Shown: positions 1 to 7,259, counted from the first letter of the stretch. The stretch: DNA of 12,269 nt from CAYLWW01 sp964387585 (GCA_964387585.1 CAYLWW010000047.1:1-12269), one strand, 5' to 3'. The notes: generated by a model not told the origin, from the sequence alone. Program-made: numbers and translations.

Positions 1-567
1 ACCTAAAGTTAACATGAATCCATCCTTAAAACATCCTTAATCCATTATTGGGGTTGTAACATTAAATTTGCAAAAACCTATATCACTCAATTTAGAATCA
101 AGAGATAATCTTCTGCATACTTTACTAACTGAACCACGTCTATTCTCTCCTTACTACTTAGATTTTTCCTAAGATTAATGCGACCTTCTTGCTTGTATCT
201 CAGCCACTACCTATTAATTGTAGATTTGTTCAGTTTAAATATAGAGCATTACACTCTGGCTGTTGCCCACTCTCTACAAAACTTATCACTCTCTTACGTA
301 AATCTAAACTATAGCATTTCATCTTTTCTAGTCATATTAACTTAATAAGTAAACTATATAAACATAATCGACAGCATCAGATAAAGAAGTGTATTTTTCC
401 AATATTTTAGTGACCACAATACAATTTAGTTGAGAATTTACGCAAAATATTTCGTCCTAAATCCTAACCACTTCTTACCGATACTAAACAATCTCTTAAT
501 TATACAAAGGAATAGATAATTAAAGATTAAAAAATCAGATAGTTAACAAAATAAAATTCTGTATTAT
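1..567. other. Gene-free AT-rich left flank
   Basis: I see no gene here that I can support. The longest open stretches are a 55-codon plus-strand frame (178-345) and a roughly 39-codon minus-strand frame (87-206). Neither has a ribosome binding site or recognisable protein motifs, and both are short enough to arise by chance in such A+T-rich DNA. No tRNA or other RNA gene is apparent. The first 60 bases contain one copy of an inverted repeat listed separately. A weak AT-only inverted repeat (497-503 with 516-522) lies downstream of the SuhB-like gene but has no following T-run in the direction of that gene, so I do not call a terminator. Confidence 0.6.
38..55 (+). repeat. Left copy of 18-bp inverted repeat flanking the window
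   Basis: The sequence taatccattattggggtt here is the exact reverse complement of positions 12219-12236. Similarity continues loosely outward, with aaaacatc present on the outer side of both copies. Within this copy the 9-mer catccttaa occurs twice (21-29 and 32-40). I infer a dispersed repeat family; whether it is mobile cannot be judged from two copies. Confidence 0.7.
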
Positions 568-1509
568 CTAAGAAATTTTACTCTCTTGTATTTCATTAAT
601 TGATTTTATAATATGACGAGATAATGTTTCATTGCTAATGATCAAACCACCTAACATATTTTGGTTATTAAATTTTCTATTATCAGGAATTTTATTCAAA
701 ATCCCTCCTGCTTCTTTCGCTATTAAAGCACCAGCAGCTATATCCCAGACCATAAGTTGATTATAAATTAATATATCAAATTTACCACTAGAGAAAAATG
801 CAAGATCCATGGCTATAGAACCAGATGCCCTGAATTTGACATGCTTATTGTATAAAAAATTATAAACTTTTTTATATTGTGTAGTAGTATCAAATGATAA
901 TGTGGTAGCAGCTAAGCTATCATGCAAATGAGAGCGCATAGAAACTTTTATTCTAGACTCTCTTCCACAATTATCTATATAATAAGCCCCTCCTCCTTTT
1001 TCTGCCCAGTAAGTTTCTCTCGTCACAGGTAAGTAAATCACTGCAGCTACTATTTCATTAAATGGCTTGACTGTAGAAAATTTATTAAAACTATCATCTT
1101 CTTGTTCAAAAAACGGAGAATTAGCTAATAGCTTAGACCAAGTAGTTTTTTCTAATGCTACAGAAATAGCAAAATTAGGATGACCATGAATAAAATTAGA
1201 AGTCCCATCAATCGGGTCTATTATCCAGCGATAAGCAGTAGCATCAGCTTTAACTTCCCATTCTTTAGGCTCTTGTTCAGGGTTAATATAACCACTTTCT
1301 TCAACAATAGCACCATAGCTAGGTCTATCTCTTCTCAATTCCGCTACTATAGTTTGCTCAGCTTTTATGTCAGAAGCCGAAACAAAACTATGAATGCTTT
1401 TTCTCGCTACTTGTAGTTTTTCAATTTCTAAAAAATCGCGAGCTATAACTTTAGCAGCTTTATTACAAGCACGCATCATCACAGTAATGGTAGGAGAATG
1501 ATTGAGCAT
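568..1509 (-). CDS. suhB: Inositol monophosphatase family protein (SuhB-like)
   Basis: This is a Mg2+-dependent phosphatase of the inositol monophosphatase fold. Relatives hydrolyse inositol phosphates or related sugar phosphates, and in E. coli SuhB also takes part in rRNA antitermination. The metal-binding residues of the family are visible: Glu70-Glu71 in VEESG, the DPIDGT motif at 98-103, and Trp255-Asp256 in the VWDIAAG motif. An N-terminal DFVSA-like segment is present as SFVSASD at 41-47. The protein has 313 residues against about 265 for E. coli SuhB. Most of the excess is an insertion at about residues 121-152 between FAISVAL and the strand AAVIYLP, which includes an acidic stretch EQEDD. 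The ATG start has no clear Shine-Dalgarno sequence; internal Met11 is an alternative. It lies 67 bp downstream of the iron-sulfur carrier gene on the same strand and is probably co-transcribed with it. The family assignment is firm; the exact substrate is unknown. Confidence 0.9.
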   Translation of the reverse strand: MLNHSPTITVMMRACNKAAKVIARDFLEIEKLQVARKSIHSFVSASDIKAEQTIVAELRRDRPSYGAIVEESGYINPEQEPKEWEVKADATAYRWIIDPIDGTSNFIHGHPNFAISVALEKTTWSKLLANSPFFEQEDDSFNKFSTVKPFNEIVAAVIYLPVTRETYWAEKGGGAYYIDNCGRESRIKVSMRSHLHDSLAATTLSFDTTTQYKKVYNFLYNKHVKFRASGSIAMDLAFFSSGKFDILIYNQLMVWDIAAGALIAKEAGGILNKIPDNRKFNNQNMLGGLIISNETLSRHIIKSINEIQESKIS

Positions 1510-1576
1510 TTATAACTTACATTATTTATAAAAAGTTTAATTACGCACTCTAGTGCTTAGTAAAGTAAAAGTAATA

Positions 1577-1948
1577 TTAAATAGCAAAAGAATTACCGCA
1601 GCCACACTTGGCAACAGCATTAGGATTCCTTATTTCAAAATAAGCAGCACCAAGGTCATCAATATAATCAAGAATACTATCTTTTATAAAACTAAAGGAA
1701 GTTTCATCAACTATAACTTCAGCCCCATCAAAATTAAAGATTTTATCTTCTTCGTTACGTTTAATATCAAGGTAGTATTTATATTGAAAACCAGAACACC
1801 CTCCCCCCAACACTTCAATACGCAACCTAAATATAACAGGGGTTTCTACGTTATTTTTTTCACATTCGCGATTTTTGCTGGCATTCAGCTCTTCTGCTGA
1901 TAACTTTTTGATTTTATTAGCAGCACTAGAACTAATAACAATAGTCAC
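1577..1948 (-). CDS. erpA: A-type iron-sulfur carrier protein (ErpA/IscA/HesB family)
   Basis: A-type carriers bind a [2Fe-2S] or [4Fe-4S] cluster and pass it to target apoproteins. The three family cysteines are present: Cys51 in GGGCSGFQY, and Cys115 and Cys117 in the C-terminal CGCGNSFAI. The product is 123 residues from a GTG start at 1948, close to the 107-114 residues usual in the family. An in-frame TTG at 1984 would add 12 residues, but a strong promoter (1984-2013) overlaps that codon and predicts a transcript starting near 1977, so GTG is preferred. Residues about 22-35 (ASKNRECEKNNVET) are an insertion relative to typical ErpA and carry an extra cysteine, Cys29. ErpA and IscA are hard to tell apart from sequence alone; I prefer ErpA because I see no iscS or iscU next to it. 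The SuhB-like gene follows after 67 bp. Confidence 0.88.
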   Translation of the reverse strand: MTIVISSSAANKIKKLSAEELNASKNRECEKNNVETPVIFRLRIEVLGGGCSGFQYKYYLDIKRNEEDKIFNFDGAEVIVDETSFSFIKDSILDYIDDLGAAYFEIRNPNAVAKCGCGNSFAI

Positions 1949-1983
1949 ATTCCAATTTGGTATAAAATTTAATCTTAACTGCA

Positions 1984-2013
1984 ATTATAACATTGTTTTA
2001 TCTCTATAAGCAA
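1984..2013 (-). promoter_or_regulatory. Sigma70-like promoter of the iron-sulfur carrier gene
   Basis: Read on the minus strand, a -35 box TTGCTT (2008-2013) and a perfect -10 box TATAAT (1984-1989) are separated by 18 bp. Transcription would start at about 1977, inside the longer TTG-initiated reading frame but upstream of the GTG at 1948. It probably drives both the carrier gene and the SuhB-like gene behind it. Confidence 0.6.
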
Positions 2014-2045
2014 GATTTTATAATCAAAGGTGAGTTAAAAAAAGA

Positions 2046-2082
2046 ACAAGGCTCAACTACTTTTTCAGCAGAAGAGCCTTGT
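2046..2082 (-). terminator. Rho-independent terminator of the outer membrane protein gene
   Basis: A perfect 9-bp stem, acaaggctc (2046-2054) with gagccttgt (2074-2082), encloses a 19-nt loop. On the minus strand the stem is followed by TTCTTTTTTT (2037-2046). It lies 50 bp past the stop codon of the beta-barrel gene and just upstream of the iron-sulfur carrier promoter, so it separates the two transcription units. Confidence 0.8.
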
Positions 2083-2132
2083 CTTACTTAATAAGTTTAC
2101 TTTAAAACAAGCAAACTATATTTTTTCTTTAA

Positions 2133-3083
2133 CTAGAACACATAACGTAATCCAGCAGTCACAACATGAGCTCTGAATTTAGGTTTTATTAATTGATTGT
2201 CTGCTAATTTTTTTGATTCGGTTCCCATTGCAGTCTTAGTTGCTCTTTGGTCACCAGATTGAGCTTTACCCATATCTAAGTATTTATAAGCCACATCAAC
2301 ATATAAATTTGGGTTTACAGCGAAACTTAAACCGCCACCAACACTCCAAGCAAAATTACTATTGTTGCGTGAAGGGATTGTTGTAGTTTGATCATAACCT
2401 ACTTGAGAAATTTTTAACTCACCTGCTTTAACACGGGCATAACCAACACCAACATTAAAGAATGGGCTAACAACATCCATAATCTTACCAGCATCATAGT
2501 AACCATTTACCATAGCTAGCAAAGATGAAAATTCTTGTGTTGTTTTGTTATTTATAATGACTAATTTACCATCTGCTACAGCCTTGGCATAGGTATTAGC
2601 ATCAAACTTGGATTTATTTAAGTAAGACACAGATAAATCTGCTCTAAAATTCTCATTGAATTTATAACCTAGACCACCACCAAAAATAACTGATGTTTTA
2701 GGTGATTTAGCATTGTAAAAGTCGAAAGCATTGCTATCAAAAATGTTTTCAATCTTACCTTTTTCAGTCAAACCTAAAGGAATAGCAGCACCTACATCAG
2801 CTTTAATATAAAAGCCAGAAAGAGCTGAAGAGCCATTATTACCAGATGAAACTACTGTTGGAGCAGGGCTTTGGGTAATGATTGGTGCTGCTGGTTGCTG
2901 CACAATCATGCCTGGAACGGCTTGCTGAGAAGTTACTTTATTAGTAACAACTTTAGTATTAGTTAGTCCAGTATTAGGATTTACTACTGAAGTTGAGGTA
3001 GTTACTGTAGCAGCATTTGCTATGCTAACAGCGCTAACACCCAACGCAAGAAGCGTAGATAATTTTATAAAATTTTTTTTCAT
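2133..3083 (-). CDS. Beta-barrel outer membrane protein, Adr/Opa-like
   Basis: The 316-residue product starts with a clear Sec signal peptide: MKKNFIK, then a hydrophobic core, with likely cleavage after ANA at residue 24. A Thr/Val-rich and then Pro/Gln-rich linker follows (about 25-85). From about residue 89 (SGFYIKADVGAAIPLG) to the end there are alternating-hydrophobicity strands typical of an 8-stranded OMP_b-brl/opacity-type barrel, closing with GLRYVF and its terminal Phe, the usual signal for BAM-mediated assembly. The layout resembles rickettsial Adr1/Adr2 adhesins: NFRADLSVSYL, then MVNGYYD, FAWSVGGGLSFAV, and AHVVTAGLRYVF. Adr1 and Adr2 bind host or serum proteins. The barrel fold is firm from sequence; an adhesin role is inference. 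The extended Pro/Gln linker before the barrel is longer than I would expect. No good Shine-Dalgarno or promoter could be fixed. A terminator follows directly. Confidence 0.85.
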   Translation of the reverse strand: MKKNFIKLSTLLALGVSAVSIANAATVTTSTSVVNPNTGLTNTKVVTNKVTSQQAVPGMIVQQPAAPIITQSPAPTVVSSGNNGSSALSGFYIKADVGAAIPLGLTEKGKIENIFDSNAFDFYNAKSPKTSVIFGGGLGYKFNENFRADLSVSYLNKSKFDANTYAKAVADGKLVIINNKTTQEFSSLLAMVNGYYDAGKIMDVVSPFFNVGVGYARVKAGELKISQVGYDQTTTIPSRNNSNFAWSVGGGLSFAVNPNLYVDVAYKYLDMGKAQSGDQRATKTAMGTESKKLADNQLIKPKFRAHVVTAGLRYVF

Positions 3084-3126
3084 GATATTTAATAAACTTT
3101 TTTAATAAAAAAATAGCTAAAAACAT

Positions 3127-3161
3127 GGTGCTATCAACTTTTAGTAAAAGCTAATAGCACC
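3127..3161 (-). terminator. Terminator of the repeat-protein gene
   Basis: An 8-bp stem, ggtgctat (3127-3134) with atagcacc (3154-3161), contains an inner stem ctttt/aaaag (3138-3142 with 3146-3150). On the minus strand it is followed by U-rich sequence (TTTTT, then a run of seven Ts). It lies 53 bp beyond the stop of the 489-residue repeat protein. The plus-strand side lacks a T-run, which supports the minus-strand reading. Confidence 0.65.
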
Positions 3162-3214
3162 TAGTTGACTTAATGCTTCTATAACCTTATAGCAAATATG
3201 CTTTTAAGTTATTT

Positions 3215-4684
3215 TTATGAACAATCAGCCCAACCTGTTATTGTAGTTAGTTGAGTATAGTAATCACCAACACCTAAGTCTGCGGTAGTTTTGCATAATA
3301 CTTTACAGTCATTATGCTCAGCAGTACCAGCAGTAGATTTTGTACCACAATACTCAAAAATACCTTTTGTTGCTGTTGTTGCTTCTGTTTTAATAGCGCT
3401 TAATGTAGTAAGATTAGTGGCCGAGTTAACGTAATCAGCAAGAACTTTAGCTTGTAATTGCTCATAAGAAGGCACAACAGCTCCAGCTTTTGCTGTAGAA
3501 GCACTGTCTTGGAAGTACTTATACGCCCCAGCAACAGCAGGTTTAAAATGGCCTATACCGGCGTTTAGATTTGTACCATCAGCACTTAATTTTAGCTCAC
3601 CTGTAGCAGCATCAGCTTCAACTACTGATTTACCATTTATTTTTGGAGTAGCAACTGTAGTTACAGTTTTATCTGCTTTCACACCATCAGGTGTTAATTC
3701 TAGCTCACCTGTAGCAGCATTAGCTTGAACTACTTGTTTACCACCTATTTGGGGAGTAGTAACTGTAGTTACAGTCTTATCTGCTTTCACACCATCAGGT
3801 GTTAATTCTAGCTCACCTGTAGCAGCATTAGCTTGAACTACTTGTTTACCATTTATTTTTGGAGTAGTAACTGTAGTTAGGGTTTTTTCTGCCTTTGTAG
3901 CATCAGCAGTTTTTACAAACTTAGCGTCAGTACCTAAGGTGAACATTGTTTTGGTATCAAGCTTTAAATCATCTGCGATACTTTTTACTAAAGTTGTACC
4001 ATTAGTATCTAAAACGATTTTATCACCATCAACTTTAGCCACACTCTTTACACCAGCTATCTCCAAATCTTTAGCTGTACCTGCTGCTTTAGCATCACTA
4101 GCTGCTTTCTTACCAGCAGGACTTAATATAACCTTACCATCAGTATCAGTTGTAAGTATTTGATCAGTACCCATTTTTACAGCAGGAAGGCTATTTATTG
4201 CTGTAACTATTCCATCACCAGCAGTACTAAACTTTAGTGCACCAGTAGTAGGATCAGTTGTAAGTATTTCGAGACCAGCTATTTTTACAGCAGAAACTGT
4301 AGTTGCAGTTTTAACAAATTTATCACCAGCGGTATTAAACTTTAGTGTACCATCAGTAGCAGTTGTAAGTACTTCATCACTACCTACTTTAACATCAGAA
4401 ACTGTAGTTACAGTTTTAACAAATTTATCACCATCAGCATTTAATTTGATTTTTCCAGTAGCAGGATCAATTGTAAGTATTGAAGTAGTACCTACTTTTA
4501 CATCAGCAGCTGAATTTATAGCTACGTTATTTTCTGCACAAGTTTTTAACTGAACTAGATTAGCTCCATCCTTACTTAGCTGTTGAACCGCAGCACCAAT
4601 TTTACTAGGGTCTGTAATACCTGCATACTTCTGCACTTCTGCAGCAGATTGTTCAGATAAAATTTGATCCATTAAACTCGCCAT
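3215..4684 (-). CDS. Large protein of about 36-residue tandem repeats with a cysteine-containing C-terminus, function unknown
   Basis: I do not recognise this 489-residue protein. Residues 1-60 are a non-repetitive, mostly helical N-terminus without a signal peptide. Residues about 62-383 consist of roughly nine units of 35-38 residues. Typical units begin at 62, 98, 133, 169, 276, 312 and 348; two more degenerate units lie between 205 and 275. A typical unit reads VKVG..(I/V)LT.D..TG.LK....G.K(F/A).KTVTTV. The regular Val/Thr and Gly spacing suggests short beta strands, as in bacterial or phage fibre and stalk proteins. The C-terminus (384-489) is different and holds four of the five cysteines (446, 460, 464, 488). 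The gene is visibly richer in G+C and in Ala/Thr/Lys than its neighbours. ATG is preceded by a weak AAGAG. A surface or secreted role is inference only, and export would need a non-Sec route. Confidence 0.75.
   Translation of the reverse strand: MASLMDQILSEQSAAEVQKYAGITDPSKIGAAVQQLSKDGANLVQLKTCAENNVAINSAADVKVGTTSILTIDPATGKIKLNADGDKFVKTVTTVSDVKVGSDEVLTTATDGTLKFNTAGDKFVKTATTVSAVKIAGLEILTTDPTTGALKFSTAGDGIVTAINSLPAVKMGTDQILTTDTDGKVILSPAGKKAASDAKAAGTAKDLEIAGVKSVAKVDGDKIVLDTNGTTLVKSIADDLKLDTKTMFTLGTDAKFVKTADATKAEKTLTTVTTPKINGKQVVQANAATGELELTPDGVKADKTVTTVTTPQIGGKQVVQANAATGELELTPDGVKADKTVTTVATPKINGKSVVEADAATGELKLSADGTNLNAGIGHFKPAVAGAYKYFQDSASTAKAGAVVPSYEQLQAKVLADYVNSATNLTTLSAIKTEATTATKGIFEYCGTKSTAGTAEHNDCKVLCKTTADLGVGDYYTQLTTITGWADCS
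3536..3859 (-). repeat. Three tandem 108-bp coding repeats
   Basis: Within the repeat-protein gene, units at 3752-3859, 3644-3751 and 3536-3643 encode residues 276-311, 312-347 and 348-383. The first two are nearly identical at DNA level: 3669-3743 equals 3777-3851 without a mismatch, an offset of exactly 108 bp. The third has diverged more. This pattern indicates recent in-frame duplication and a site prone to copy-number change. Confidence 0.85.
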
Positions 4685-5285
4685 ATTTTTTACTCTTTTA
4701 TTTTAATTTATAAAATTTATTATTTTACTTCTTGTTAAACTCGCTGTTTTAAAGCAAGCAATTTAAGTTTTTAGTTTAAATATAATTAATATCATTATTA
4801 TTATTAAATATCATCGCTATTTACAATGTTTTTACAATTGAATTAATTGATTTAAGCGTTTAATAAAAATATAGCAAAATACTATAATATCAAATAGCTC
4901 AAGTCAAGCTTAATAAATAGATAATAAATAAAATTTTTGATCTAAAAAAAAATATATATAACAACGTATTATAACCCCTTACAAGGATAAATGGTAAGAT
5001 ATTTTACCATTATACGTAAGTCCCAAATTAGATTTTTCAATGCTTTAGTTTCTATAGCTAAAACACACTAATTCGCTAGCTTTATTCCAAAAAATTCACT
5101 TGCTTAGATAGCAAATGATAGTTTACTATCTAAAGTATACATGATTAAATCAAAACACACTTAAAAGGTGCTGACTAAGAAGGGATACAAACAAAATTAA
5201 AGCTACATCAATCATGAAAATGAAAATACACAATCTTTGAACTAAATGATTTTTTATTAACCAATCAATATAATCAAGAGAATTT
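4685..5285. other. Divergent AT-rich intergenic region
   Basis: This stretch separates two divergently read genes of unknown function and presumably holds both promoters, although I could not fix a convincing -35/-10 pair for either. It contains two small inverted repeats: aatggtaa with ttaccatt (4990-5011) and ttagatag with ctatctaa (5104-5133). The second also contains a nested gatag/ctatc stem (5117-5130). A 26-codon frame starts at 4991 after AAGGA but overlaps the first hairpin, and I do not call it a gene. No DnaA boxes or tRNA are seen. Confidence 0.55.
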
Positions 5286-7142
5286 ATGGCTTTACCTATA
5301 CATCATCATGGAACTGTACGAAATATAATAAAATTCATAGAAAAATTTGCCGATATTGCCGATATAATTACAGACGCTGGAGAAGGTCTTGCAATATTAG
5401 AATCTGAACACATAGATAGAAAGAAAAAACTAAATTCCACTTTAGATAAAGCTCTAAGCCCGATGTTCCTAGAAACATTAGGAGTAATTGGCACGGTAAT
5501 AGCGGCATTTTTTTCCCCTATCACAGCAGTATTAATTCCTATATGCGGATTTGGAATAGGAATGGAAGCTAAGAAAATTTACGATATACGCAAAATTCAA
5601 GAAGAAATAGGGCATGTAAACGATATAGCTAATAATCAAGGATTTACACAAAAAGAAATAGGGAGAACCATTCTTCTTTTTAGTAAAGAAGTTGGAGAAA
5701 CATTGCAAACACTTGTAGAAGAACAGCGCGAAAACACAATTAAGCAACTAAAACTTACAAAACATGATGATAATAAAGCTGAGGAAAGTAAACAAAGATT
5801 AGAGAAAAAGCTTGGAGGAAATAAATCAGCACTAAAAGGTGGTTTATCAGCTTTAATTGATTCAGGACCAGCAACTGGACTCGCTATAGCAGGCGCAGTG
5901 GTGTCAGCTAACGTTGTAGCAATAGTAGGAGCAACAGTCTCTGCCACAGTAACAGCATTAGGAGTCGGATTAGAAGCTAAGGAAGCTAAAGAATTAGATA
6001 AAGAAAAATGCGAGCTTATAACAAAACACGTAAGCGATTATAAAAAAATTATAGGAATAGATTATAAAGATGGGCAATCAAGAAACCAGCTTTTAGAATA
6101 TAAAATTTCTGAAGAAGCTAATACTTATGCTATAAAAATGATAAGTGAAGAAATAAGAGATAATAAGATGACGAAAGAAATCAGTAAAGAGGAATTAAGA
6201 GAAAAGTTAAATACTTACAGAGATGACTATTTAAACAAACCTATAAAAGAACGTGCTGAAAATTACGTAGAACAACAACTGAAAATTGCTTTATGGAAAG
6301 GAATAGCTGTTCAAGAAAAAATTGATATGTTAACAAAAAAGAAAGAGGATTTACTAAATAGCAAAAGCAATATAGTAGAGCAAAAACAAGAAAAATTAGA
6401 AAAAGAAAAAACAACGGAATTAAGTAATATAGAAATAATAGAAAAAGCAATAGATTACTACAAAAAAAATTATAATGACGAACTGAATTTAGCAACAACT
6501 ACTAAAGCATTTAATGCAAGTGATTTAAAGAAAGATCCAGAAATAGGAATTAAAAGATTAAAGCTTAATGAAGCAGAATCGAGAATAAGCAATAAAAGCC
6601 AAAAAGAATATATACAAAACCATGAAGTAGTTAGCGATACTAAACTTTACCTTAACAGTTTAAAGAGTTTTGTAAAAGAAGGATTTTCATTAACAAAATC
6701 TGTAGAATTAATTGACGTTTTATATACAGAAGAAGGAAGAGAAAAACCCAAATATGTTAATGAGCTAAAAAAGGTTAATGAAGGGTTTCAGAAACTCAAC
6801 TCAGAAATAGACGAGAAGAAAAAAGCTGAAGTGGCAGATTTTGGTACATCTATAGAAAAGCCATCCCCAAAAACGATTATTAAGATAGATGACATGGAAA
6901 TTAATATGGATGAAACAACAAAAAAAAGAGCTAATACAATCACTTCACTTAGCCCTTCTGTTATTGAATCAGTAGAAGCATTAAAAACATCAGTAGAAGC
7001 ATTAAATCTAAAACCTAATCAAAACATTGTAAAAGAAGAAGTGAAAAAAAACGTGAAAGAAGAAAGTAAAAACTCAAAACATGAACATGCTGATAAAATA
7101 ATACAAGAAAGACTAAGCCATACTTCTTCTCATGAAATTTAA
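5286..7142 (+). CDS. Helical protein with two hydrophobic hairpins and a long charged coiled-coil region, function unknown
   Basis: I do not recognise this 618-residue protein. Two hydrophobic segments, about 62-92 and 194-229, are each long enough for a membrane hairpin. Both end in the same pattern G-(I/V)-G-(M/L)-E-A-K (90-96 and 226-232), which suggests an internal duplication. The rest is Lys/Glu-rich and predicted helical. Coiled-coil-like stretches lie at about 100-178, 265-400 and 485-515, and the C-terminal tail (515-618) is charged and low in complexity, with a short repeat SVEALKT/SVEALNL. No Sec signal peptide is visible. Hydrophobic hairpins combined with coiled coil resemble, in outline only, membrane-inserting effectors of intracellular bacteria such as Inc proteins, or helical pore-forming toxins. 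ATG is preceded by AAGAGAA at a suitable distance, the clearest start signal among the unknown genes here. No terminator is evident downstream. Confidence 0.75.
   Translation: MALPIHHHGTVRNIIKFIEKFADIADIITDAGEGLAILESEHIDRKKKLNSTLDKALSPMFLETLGVIGTVIAAFFSPITAVLIPICGFGIGMEAKKIYDIRKIQEEIGHVNDIANNQGFTQKEIGRTILLFSKEVGETLQTLVEEQRENTIKQLKLTKHDDNKAEESKQRLEKKLGGNKSALKGGLSALIDSGPATGLAIAGAVVSANVVAIVGATVSATVTALGVGLEAKEAKELDKEKCELITKHVSDYKKIIGIDYKDGQSRNQLLEYKISEEANTYAIKMISEEIRDNKMTKEISKEELREKLNTYRDDYLNKPIKERAENYVEQQLKIALWKGIAVQEKIDMLTKKKEDLLNSKSNIVEQKQEKLEKEKTTELSNIEIIEKAIDYYKKNYNDELNLATTTKAFNASDLKKDPEIGIKRLKLNEAESRISNKSQKEYIQNHEVVSDTKLYLNSLKSFVKEGFSLTKSVELIDVLYTEEGREKPKYVNELKKVNEGFQKLNSEIDEKKKAEVADFGTSIEKPSPKTIIKIDDMEINMDETTKKRANTITSLSPSVIESVEALKTSVEALNLKPNQNIVKEEVKKNVKEESKNSKHEHADKIIQERLSHTSSHEI
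6968..7006 (+). repeat. Short direct repeat in coding sequence (21-bp period)
   Basis: The 18-mer atcagtagaagcattaaa occurs at 6968-6985 and again at 6989-7006. It encodes the tandem heptads SVEALKT and SVEALNL near the C-terminus of the 618-residue protein. The repeat is in frame and probably arose by slippage. Confidence 0.8.
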
Positions 7143-7192
7143 CAATTTTAAAACTAACTTAAACACCATAATTACTAATATTTATATAGATA

Positions 7193-7221
7193 TAGACAAG
7201 AAATAAAATGTTTTGTACTGT
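7193..7221 (+). promoter_or_regulatory. Possible promoter of the GNAT gene
   Basis: TAGACA (7193-7198) and TACTGT (7216-7221) are separated by 17 bp, 38 bp ahead of the TTG start. The -10 box keeps only the TA...T positions, so this is a weak candidate. Confidence 0.3.
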
Positions 7222-7259
7222 AATCATAATAAAAACAACGCTATTAACAAATTAATAAA

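Noticed and set aside
87..206. About 39 open codons on the minus strand that look somewhat protein-like
   Set aside because: There is no start codon context and no recognisable family; too short to call even a gene remnant.
178..345. 55-codon plus-strand frame with ATG in the left flank
   Set aside because: It has no ribosome binding site and no motif, and the length is expected by chance in such A+T-rich sequence.
1553..1900. 115-codon plus-strand frame opposite the iron-sulfur carrier gene
   Set aside because: It is the complementary shadow of a gene with clear family motifs; its product has no recognisable features.
4991..5071. 26-codon frame preceded by AAGGA in the divergent intergenic region
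   Set aside because: The Shine-Dalgarno spacing is only 3 nt and the start codon sits in a hairpin; noted only as a minor possibility in the findings.
4685..5285. AT-rich gap as a replication origin
   Set aside because: No DnaA-box-like TTATCCACA sequences or origin-linked genes were seen.
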